Source: Verrucomicrobiales bacterium (GTDB lineage: Bacteria; Verrucomicrobiota; Verrucomicrobiia; Limisphaerales; F1-12-MAGs170). From it: 32,839 bases of DNA. The notes below the pieces were generated by a model. That model had not been told where the DNA came from and did no database searches. It saw only the letters and a program-made list of their open reading frames with translations. Position 1 is the first letter of the stretch; every line of letters starts with the position of its first letter. The stretch spans positions 1-32,839 of the forward strand of contig SXMN01000195.1 of NCBI GenBank assembly GCA_005777315.1, given 5' to 3'. The translations under genes and the position numbers were made by a program. Positions 8,627 through 14,923 of this stretch are shown piece after piece.

Positions 8627-8637
8627 GTGGCGCCTGC

Positions 8638-9903
8638 TCAACGGGCCATGGCTGCCCGCCGGATCATCTCCAGCGCCTGCTGCGACGTCACCCACTTGAA
8701 TGTCTCCCGGTCATAGCGATTGATCTGTCGTTGCACGGTCGTGCTCCTCTTCGTCGCCAGGGCGATGAACACGGTGCCCACCGGTTTCTCCTCCGTCTCG
8801 CCGGCGGGTCCGGCGATCCCGGTGACTGACAGCGCGAAGTCCGCACCGCTGACCTTCAACGCCCCTTGAGCCATCTCGCGAGCCGCGGCCTCGCTCACGG
8901 CTCCGTGGTCTTTCAACGTGGCCTCGTTCACTCTCAGGCATTTTTGCTTGGCGGCGTTGCTGTAGGTAACCCACCCGGCCAGCAGCACCGCGGAAGCGCC
9001 AGGCACATTCGTGATGCGGTTTCCAATGAACCCGCCCGTGCAGGATTCGGCAATCGCCAGCGTCTTCCCCTGCTCCGTCAATAACTTTACCACGACTTCT
9101 TCCAATCCATCGTCGCCGGTGCCGTAAATGTATTCACCGAGCAACTCACGGATCTTCGACTCCGCCGCTTCCGTCTGTTCACGACCCTGCTGACCAAAGC
9201 CGGCACAACGGACATCCACCTCCCCTACCCTCGCGCAGTATCCGAGATCCATCCCGGCATCCGTCAACTCCCTGAGCGGACCGGCAATCCGCTCCTCAAT
9301 CAGTGATTCACCCAAGCCCGTCGTCTTCAGCACCCGACAGACAAACTCCGAAGGCAGCGGACACTTTTCTTTCAGGAGCGGAACGACCTGCTCAGTGAAC
9401 ATTGGCCGAAGTTCGCGTGGCGGTCCCGGCAGCATCACCAGCAGACTGCCGCCCCCGGCTTGTCTGAAGCGCCCCGAAGCGATCTCCATCACAAGTCCGG
9501 GAGCCGTGCCATGCGCGTTCTGCAAAACGATGGCCCCCTCCGGCACGAGCGCCTGAACGCGGGTGGATTCGGGAGCCCTGCGATGCCGTCGTTGAAAGAA
9601 GTCCTCCAGGTTGCGCAACGCCTCGGCATCCTCGCGAAGTTTGCAGCCGAGCATTTTTGCGATTCGATCCCGTGTGATGTCATCGCTCGTCGGCCCGAGT
9701 CCGCCCGTGGTGATCACCACATCCGCCCGAGCCAGCGCTTCGCGCACCGCCTCATCGATCGCCGCCCCGGAATCATTGATGGCAGTCTGCCGGTTCACCA
9801 CGTACCCGATATCCGTGAGCTGGCGACAGAGCCATTGTTGATGCGTATTCAGCACGAAGCCCAGCATCAGCTCGCTGCCGGTGTTGATGATTTCCATTTG
9901 CAT
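8638..9903 (-). CDS. cinA: CinA family protein (NMN deamidase / competence-damage inducible)
   Basis: The 421-aa protein has both CinA parts. The N-terminal MoaB/MogA-like domain starts EIINTGSELMLG and carries VITTGGLGPTSDDITRD; in characterised homologues it has ADP-ribose pyrophosphatase activity. The C-terminal PncC-type domain carries AIAESCTGGFIG, GWVTYSNAAK and SVTGIAGPAG and deamidates nicotinamide mononucleotide in pyridine nucleotide salvage. The frame stays open for 30 more codons upstream, but those do not resemble the family. I place the start at ATG 9903; ATG 9897 two codons on is equally possible. A GGAGGG lies 17 nt upstream of 9903, rather far for a ribosome-binding site. Confidence 0.95.
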   Translation of the reverse strand: MQMEIINTGSELMLGFVLNTHQQWLCRQLTDIGYVVNRQTAINDSGAAIDEAVREALARADVVITTGGLGPTSDDITRDRIAKMLGCKLREDAEALRNLEDFFQRRHRRAPESTRVQALVPEGAIVLQNAHGTAPGLVMEIASGRFRQAGGGSLLVMLPGPPRELRPMFTEQVVPLLKEKCPLPSEFVCRVLKTTGLGESLIEERIAGPLRELTDAGMDLGYCARVGEVDVRCAGFGQQGREQTEAAESKIRELLGEYIYGTGDDGLEEVVVKLLTEQGKTLAIAESCTGGFIGNRITNVPGASAVLLAGWVTYSNAAKQKCLRVNEATLKDHGAVSEAAAREMAQGALKVSGADFALSVTGIAGPAGETEEKPVGTVFIALATKRSTTVQRQINRYDRETFKWVTSQQALEMIRRAAMAR

Positions 9904-10048
9904 CCGCCAAAGCTCGCACGCCCTCCAATTAGGAAAAGCCCGAAATTTGATCCGCCAAGAAAAACGATACCGCCGAGGAACGATGGAAAGCAAAGAGGGC
10001 TGCCGCCCCGGCTCAAGCCGTATGACTAAACTTAAAACCGGGAGTTCA

Positions 10049-10176
10049 AACCACGAAACACTCGAAACACACCAAAACAGAACCGTCTGGGCTGAACGAA
10101 CCTTTCACCCGCTGGGTGGGTCATCTCCTGGTTCCATGTTCCTCTTCTTTCGTGCTTTTCGTGTTTTTCGTGGTTC
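10049..10176. repeat. CACGAAA-type palindromic element
   Basis: The left arm starts ACCACGAAACACTCGAAACA. The right arm ends TTTTCGTGTTTTTCGTGGTT, whose complement reads ACCACGAAAAACACGAAAAG. The arms are therefore imperfect inverted copies about 28 nt long around a ~75-nt centre. Only one copy is in the window. Confidence 0.75.
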
Positions 10177-10299
10177 CAACTGCTTCTTCCAAGTTCATAC
10201 CCTTTCTGCTGCGACTCGCTGCGAGCCGGCATGGCTGCGTTGGCCTTTAGGGCTCGTGCAAAAACAAATTCCGGACACGAGGCGTAATTCTAACAAAAC

Positions 10300-10444
10300 G
10301 CCCCTCACCCTGACCCTCTCCCGTCCGACGGAAGAGGGAACCACCAAAAGGCCGCGTTCGCCATGGCCAGAGCGGATCGAGACCACGACCGACGGACGGC
10401 GTCCCTCCCTCTCCCATCGGATGGGAGAGGGCCGGGGTGAGGGC
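10300..10444. repeat. Composite CTCTCCC-type palindrome
   Basis: The outer arms, GCCCCTCACCCTGACCCTCT at 10300 and the complement of 10424-10444 (GCCCTCACCCCGGCCCTCTC), match at nearly every position. Inside the right arm lies a second perfect hairpin, CTCTCCCATC/GATGGGAGAG. It is related in theme to the repeats at 4931, 12402 and 20038 but is longer. Confidence 0.75.
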
Positions 10445-10518
10445 ATATCCCCAAAAACTCCGAAGTTGTTTTTGCGGGGATCTTGGTGCCGTTGCCCGCG
10501 TTCTTCTTCGTGTGACAA

Positions 10519-10554
10519 ATGAAAACCGCCGTGACCCAGTCTGGATCACGGCGG
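10519..10554 (-). terminator. Intrinsic terminator of the secreted-protein gene
   Basis: On the minus strand, CCGCCGTGA pairs with TCACGGCGG (inner CCAG/CTGG also pair), followed at once by TTTTCATTT. It is 56 bp after the stop at 10610. This is the best-formed terminator in the window. Confidence 0.85.
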
Positions 10555-10609
10555 TGTGAAGCGGATTCCTCGCATCCCAGCGTGTCATGCCGGGGGAGGA
10601 TGCAGTGCG

Positions 10610-12184
10610 TTATTTCTTTGGCACGTGGATTACGATGTTGCCGCCGCCCAATACGGTATCTCCATTGTCATAAACGGGAGCGTCACCGTTCTCCTTATCC
10701 CAGATTTGAATCCGGAACGTATCGGGAGTGGCATTCTTGGCCCCGTCCCAACCGCGGACCATGAAGCCGAAGTTGCCGATGCCGTTGATCTTTCCATCAC
10801 CCTTGAACTGCGCGTTCTGGCCGTTCGCATTCACCACCAGCCACTGATACGAAGTGCTGTGGAAGTTCAAGCCCCCGGCCTGGAATTGGAACTCCGTGTT
10901 GCCATCCGGAATGCTTGCACCCTTTTTGTATTTGGAAACGAAGCCGAAGTTGGCCTTACCAACAAGGTGATCATCGGTGTCGTCATTGGGCGTGTTGGGA
11001 GTGTATGCTCCGTCCGGTGAATTGATCCATCCGCCACCGGTCACGAAACCGGCGCTTGGATCATAAACGGCAAGAAGGATGCATTCCTCACAGGTGTTGC
11101 CAGCGGCATCAGTGGCACTCACGCAGACATTGTAGATGCCGGCCGACGTAATACTCAGTGTGGCTTTCACATTTTCGCTGATCTCATCAAAAGTTCCGTC
11201 CGAGGCAGTCATCGCCACAGGTGTGCCGTACTCAATACTATAACTGGCTGAATCAATGGTGGATCCTCCCGTCGTCGTGTCATCCACATTTGCTGTCAGG
11301 TCGAAAGGGGTGTTGATCGGCACCAGCGTTGGCTGGATGTTTGAGATGACTGGACAAATGTCGTCCGGAGGCACCACCGTGGTGGTCGCATCGAACACGA
11401 CATTGTTGTTGCCGAGCCCGTTAAGCGAGATTCGAACAGCGTTGCCGATCGTTCCAATGCCCGGGAAGGTGAACCCGAACGCATTGGGGCCGTACAGTGC
11501 CTGCATGGCGTCGAGGTCGAAGAGCATTTGGTACGAGTCCGCCTGCGCGAAGGCGCGGAAAGCCCAGTCGTAGCTTACGCCACTGCCGATACCGCCGGGA
11601 ATTGTCTGAAAGGTGCTCAGCCCACCGTAGAACGTACCGTTGCCAGCCTGTCCGTTGAGCGTGGTTCCTGCCCACGTGAGGCTGCTGGCGAACTGCACGG
11701 TGAAATCCTTGAATTCCGAATACGTGCCGGAGCTGGTTTGTCCGTCGCCGCCCGGCACCGTCGAGGCGGGCTGGTAGCTGTCGCTGTCCAAATCGAATCT
11801 CACTGTTGGCGTGAAAACGCTGATGCTTCCGCCGCTGACCACCCGGACGCCGATGCCCAGAATTCGGTTTCCATTGGCGAACGCTCCCCTGGAGAACCCC
11901 CCTGTGCCGAAGCCTGTGGCGCCACCGGTCAGGCCACCGCCCACTGCCCCGCCAGTAAAATCGGCGGAGTCGTTGTTGAAGCTAAAGGAAGTGGTGTAAA
12001 CCTCGTACACGGCCGTTTCCGAGCCAGAGCCATAAACGCCTAATTGGCTTGATAAGCCCTTGCTGGTCCAGCCGGTCCAAGACGAGCCGCCGTTAATGTC
12101 AACGGCCATCGCGGATGTTGAAAGCCCAATGGTAATCGCGAAGCCCATGGCGAAGCGTTTCGTGAATTGATGTGTTTTGTTCAT
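10610..12184 (-). CDS. Secreted modular protein with Ig-like and post-COAP-like C-terminal domain
   Basis: The 524-aa product starts with a Sec signal peptide (hydrophobic MGFAITIGLSTSAMA, cleavage after AMA). Residues ~25-265 form a Gly/Ser/Thr-rich domain I do not recognise. An Ig-like/HYR-type segment follows (~270-370: PVISNIQPTLVPINTPFDL to GIYNVCVSATDAAGNTC). The C-terminal ~150 residues start FVTGGGWINSPDGAY and include GKANFGFVSKYKKGA, YQWLVVN, FRIQIWD and VYDN, a pattern I know from proteins annotated with a post-COAP-1 domain. The upstream frame is open nine more codons, but ATG 12184 has AAAGGGAAAA just ahead of it and heads the signal peptide. It is probably a surface or extracellular adhesion/binding protein; its ligand is unknown. 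It is a monocistronic unit with its own terminator. Confidence 0.8.
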   Translation of the reverse strand: MNKTHQFTKRFAMGFAITIGLSTSAMAVDINGGSSWTGWTSKGLSSQLGVYGSGSETAVYEVYTTSFSFNNDSADFTGGAVGGGLTGGATGFGTGGFSRGAFANGNRILGIGVRVVSGGSISVFTPTVRFDLDSDSYQPASTVPGGDGQTSSGTYSEFKDFTVQFASSLTWAGTTLNGQAGNGTFYGGLSTFQTIPGGIGSGVSYDWAFRAFAQADSYQMLFDLDAMQALYGPNAFGFTFPGIGTIGNAVRISLNGLGNNNVVFDATTTVVPPDDICPVISNIQPTLVPINTPFDLTANVDDTTTGGSTIDSASYSIEYGTPVAMTASDGTFDEISENVKATLSITSAGIYNVCVSATDAAGNTCEECILLAVYDPSAGFVTGGGWINSPDGAYTPNTPNDDTDDHLVGKANFGFVSKYKKGASIPDGNTEFQFQAGGLNFHSTSYQWLVVNANGQNAQFKGDGKINGIGNFGFMVRGWDGAKNATPDTFRIQIWDKENGDAPVYDNGDTVLGGGNIVIHVPKK

Positions 12185-12401
12185 AGTTTTTCCCTTTGAT
12201 GATGTAACCAACGCTGTAATTTCCTGCCCTGTTCACCCACTCCAGGAACAACCTGGGGCCGCGACTTACGCCGCAGAACTGGCTGAGGAATGTCTTTTAC
12301 GACCGGCATTTTCGGGCCTGCGCGGAACCGGGCACAACCGTGATTTTTTTGGAAAAGCGGTGGTTTCTTTGGATCCCGTTCGAATCATCCGCCAGCAACT
12401 C

Positions 12402-12507
12402 TCCATGAACCAAAGCGCCTCCTCTCCCCTGCCCTCTCCTCCATTCTGAATGGAGGAGAGGGTGCCCGAAGGGCGGGAGAGGAGGTGCTCAGGTTCATGG
12501 TCCCGAT
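12402..12507 (-). repeat. Palindromic dispersed repeat, CTCTCCC type
   Basis: The minus strand starts GACCATGAACCTGAGCACCT and closely follows the plus strand of 4931-5020. A central hairpin is formed by CCTCTCCTCCATTC/GAATGGAGGAGAGG. The shared ATGAA(C/T)CTGAGCACC start gives similar short peptides in both places, but these are repeat translations. Confidence 0.85.
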
Positions 12508-12647
12508 GCGCGATCTCGAAATCGTGGAGGCCTCCCCATGAACCTCCTTCCCCATGAATTCAAAGCGTCCGTGAGCAGGTCCATTCGGAACAGGAAACTC
12601 TACAGGTTCTCCGCTGTTTTCGGTGAAAAGGATTTCGGGGATGCGTT

Positions 12648-12725
12648 GTCCCGTAGGGACATTTGACAATAGCCCAACGTTTCAACGTTGGGTTGTTGCG
12701 GGATGTCATCAAGTCCCGAAGGGAC
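12648..12725. repeat. Cluster of three short REP-like hairpins
   Basis: GTCCCGTAGGGAC (12648-12660), CCCAACGTTTCAACGTTGGG (12673-12692) and GTCCCGAAGGGAC (12713-12725) are three perfect palindromic stems in 78 bp, two of them near-identical. Spacing and form resemble REP/BIME clusters. Confidence 0.75.
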
Positions 12726-12793
12726 GGCTGAGGCACCGGAACAGCCTCCCGAGCCTGAAAGCAAGGTCAGGTTCAGTCGTCCCTTCGAGTCCA

Positions 12794-12953
12794 GTGCATC
12801 CGCAAGTTGTCGGTGAACTTGGCTGTCGGCCAGGAGCGCGGTTGTGTGCGAAGCACCAGCCGCAGCAGGTTTGGCGTGAGGACGAGCCATCGGTACTGCT
12901 GCGACTGGCTTTCAGCACAGTCGCGCATCCACCGACGGCTTGTGGATGCACCG
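12794..12953 (+). repeat. ~160-bp dispersed repeat with terminal inverted repeats, copy 2
   Basis: This is the clearest copy. It begins GTGCATCCGCAAGTTGTCGG and ends CCGACGGCTTGTGGATGCAC, an inverted repeat of about 20 bp with few mismatches. The central 110 bp matches the other copies, including the CCAGCCGCAGCAGGTTTGGC and TTTCAGCACAGTCGCGC stretches. Confidence 0.92.
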
Positions 12954-13020
12954 CTTCGGGACTCGTTCGACTTCCATTGGCTCCCGCGTCAAAGCGCCCA
13001 GCTATTGTTGGAAGTTCCCC

Positions 13021-14063
13021 TCAGCTTCTCCAGGCTGAAGGTGGGACGCCGGCGTGAGCCTTGAACGCGTGGCGAAACTGGTCGGCGCTGGCGTAACCCA
13101 CGGCGCACGCCACTTCACAAACACGCTGCTTCGGGTCAAGCAGAAGTTCCCTGGCTTTCGCCATCCGGACCTCCACGAGGTAGTGGTGAAAGGTCACCCC
13201 AAGATGGCGGGAGAAGAGGCCGCAGAGGTAGGCGGCATTCATTTTCAGCGCGGCAGCCACCTCACCCAGGCTCATCGGACGGTGATAATGCTGATGCACA
13301 TAGGCTACCATCGCCTGAACGATCGGAGGGACATGAGTGCCGGCCGCTGGTTGAATCCCTGAGCACACCGGCAACGGTTTCGATTGTCGCTCGAAAGGCT
13401 GGGTCAGTCTGGCGTTCTCCTTCGACAGGACTGTGTTCCGGCCCGGCGACTGGCTCAATGCCATCTCCGCCGTCTTCGCGCGATGCGACAGGGCCAGGTC
13501 TTGATGAATGAACCTCACCAGAGCCACTGCGCGCTCGAAGGTCACGGATGAAACTTCCGAGTGCCCCGCAGCGTCAACTCCGTCACTGATCCGGGCTTGC
13601 AACATCAAAGTGAGTGGGGCCGTGTCGTCGTCGGCCGGGAGGACAACTCGGAATGTGGTGAAGCCGCACGGGCCGATGAACCGGAGTTTTTCAGGAGTCT
13701 GGGATGTGGCCCGATTCCATTTTTTTCCAAACATTCCTGGCAAGTCGCGGTGATCTTCCCGTTCCAGTGGCCGTGGCTGGCCAGCGCTGGACAGAGCTTC
13801 AAGGCTGTGACCGGTTTGTCGAAATCCAACGACCGGCATCCTGAAGCGTGCAGCTCCAGGCCCGTCAGTTCTCGAACGAGAATCCTCATGGACTCAATGA
13901 CCTGCCTGTTGCGATGGATTTTCTCGAAGGAACTCGATGTCGTTACAGCAAAAGCAGGGAGTGCCGGAACACCACCCAACCCATCCACCCCACCCGGGCG
14001 ACGCGTGCCGACGGGGAAGACAACGGCGTCCAATAGTGCTTGTTGCGAAGCGAGAGGGTTCAT
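13021..14063 (-). pseudogene. AraC-family regulator interrupted by a -1 frameshift
   Basis: Two overlapping minus-strand frames together make one regulator. The upstream frame (from 14063) carries a sensory part containing ESMRILVRELTGLELHA and the cysteine motif CPAL...TCQECLE, as in PocR-like ligand domains. Frame two resumes it with RATSQTPEKLRFIGPCGFTT. It then carries the C-terminal double helix-turn-helix of AraC/XylS proteins (SLGEVAAALKMNAAYLCGLF and VCEVACAVGYASADQFRHAF). The junction falls in a run of seven A on the coding strand (13720-13726); one more A would restore a single frame. This may be real loss, a sequencing homopolymer error, or slippage that makes both forms. The DNA-binding frame alone could start at an internal ATG/GTG. 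The start at 14063 is uncertain. The target is unknown. Confidence 0.8.
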
Positions 14064-14447
14064 GATCTCAATGCCGATGGCTCTTGCCAGGGGGTGACCT
14101 TCCCCATGCTGGTCACCCGGATCTCCATTACAGGTGCACGGTTCACTGATTCCTGACTCAACATGTTTGTCGCAACCGCGACGAGCCGAAGCCAGCCCAC
14201 CCTCCTTGGCGTCACTGGTCTATAAATAGTGATTTTACCGGTCGGCTGGTGCATCGGTTAATGGTTAATCGTACTTCGCCACCTCTTTCTTGCAAGAATT
14301 TCAAAAAATCTTTGCCGGAGTGAACCAAGCCTGAATCTCCCGGAGTGATATGCGTAGGTTTAGCACATCCCAGGGGCGGCTGCCTATCACATGAAAGTAG
14401 TATATGGGTCTGTTTTGTTAGCCACTGCTGAGGTCCAAAGTGAAGGC

Positions 14448-14532
14448 GAATCCCAAAGGGATTCCGGCACGGAGTCGAGGGTTGCGAGGAACGAGCTACC
14501 CTGGGCTGGAAGACACAATCCCGTCGGGATTG
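14448..14532. repeat. Pair of short AATCCC palindromes
   Basis: GAATCCCAAAGGGATTC (14448-14464) and CAATCCCGTCGGGATTG (14516-14532) are perfect 7-bp stems with 3-nt loops, 50 bp apart. They share the stem AATCCC/GGGATT and resemble REP-type units. Confidence 0.65.
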
Positions 14533-14616
14533 AAGATGAGTCCAAGGAGCAGACTCATCTCTTCGTCGCGTTCACCTGGTCCAGTTCATTCCCAGAACTG
14601 TCAAACTCAGGGAGTC

Positions 14617-14646
14617 CCTCCGTCAGAGCCGGAGGATCTTTTTATT
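14617..14646 (+). terminator. Orphan intrinsic terminator-like hairpin
   Basis: CCTCCG pairs with CGGAGG over a 7-nt loop, followed by ATCTTTTTATT. The form is right for a plus-strand terminator, but no plus-strand gene ends upstream of it. Confidence 0.5.
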
Positions 14647-14732
14647 ATGGAAGGCGGATGAAAACCCGCTTGGCAACCCGGCTCATCTCCGATAACCACG
14701 TGCCGGTCAATTGCCGGAGCGCGACGGCGACC

Positions 14733-14902
14733 TACTGAGGAGACCGTGGGTTAGGCTACGAATGATGGCGAGCGCCACAGATGCAGATGCGAGGCGCGAA
14801 CGCGGGAGGATGCCCGCAGCGGCCTCCGACCAAGTGAGCAACGAAGCATGTGCGTCTGTGCCGCCGTCAAGATTTGCAGCCTATCCCACGATCTCCTCAG
14901 TA
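14733..14902. repeat. ~170-bp palindromic element with long inverted arms (MITE-like)
   Basis: The left arm 14733-14790 and the complement of the right arm 14846-14902 align over about 58 nt with about 47 identities by hand. Both start TACTGAGGAGA and share CGTGGG, TAGGCT and CACAGA blocks. The ~55-nt centre is GC-rich. It ends 21 bp before the start codon of the next gene, so it will lie in that gene's leader or promoter. No transposase is encoded inside. Confidence 0.85.
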
Positions 14903-14923
14903 AGCCCGTCGCCTCATGATACA

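Larger units (their letters stand above)
9904..10609. other. Long non-coding gap with two palindromic repeats and a terminator
   Basis: The 706-bp space between cinA and the secreted-protein gene contains the CACGAAA palindrome (10049-10176), the CTCTCCC-type composite palindrome (10301-10444) and the terminator at 10519-10554. The open frames that cross it span repeats and do not resemble proteins. Confidence 0.6.
12185..13020. other. 836-bp non-coding repeat cluster
   Basis: No gene is supported here. Three different palindromic repeats follow each other: CTCTCCC type (12402-12507), short REP-like hairpins (12648-12725) and a ~160-bp repeat copy (12794-12953). The first ~200 bp should carry the promoter of the secreted-protein gene. 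Confidence 0.65.
14064..14732. other. Divergent non-coding region between the regulator and the dehydrogenase
   Basis: Nothing here looks like a protein gene. It holds two short perfect palindromes (14448-14464 and 14516-14532) and a terminator-like hairpin (14617-14646) on the plus strand. The presence of a terminator suggests that some short transcript ends here. Confidence 0.5.

Noticed and set aside
9881-10522. 213-codon plus-strand frame
   Set aside because: It begins inside cinA in antisense and crosses two palindromic repeats; the Ser/Arg/Pro-rich peptide is not protein-like.
12794-12953. The 160-bp repeats considered as a CRISPR array or attachment sites
   Set aside because: Copies are kilobases apart, in both orientations, with no regular spacers and no cas or integrase genes in the window.
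12623-13057. 144-codon plus-strand frame
   Set aside because: It is a translation of the REP-like hairpins and the 160-bp repeat; a similar peptide appears at 31009-31434 only because the repeat recurs there.
14060-14254. 64-codon minus-strand frame just upstream of the regulator
   Set aside because: Its stop overlaps the presumed regulator start, which is attractive, but the sequence has no family features and the start of the regulator is itself uncertain.
14391-14738. 115-codon plus-strand frame
   Set aside because: It spans two short palindromes, a terminator hairpin and the start of the 170-bp element; the peptide looks like translated non-coding DNA.
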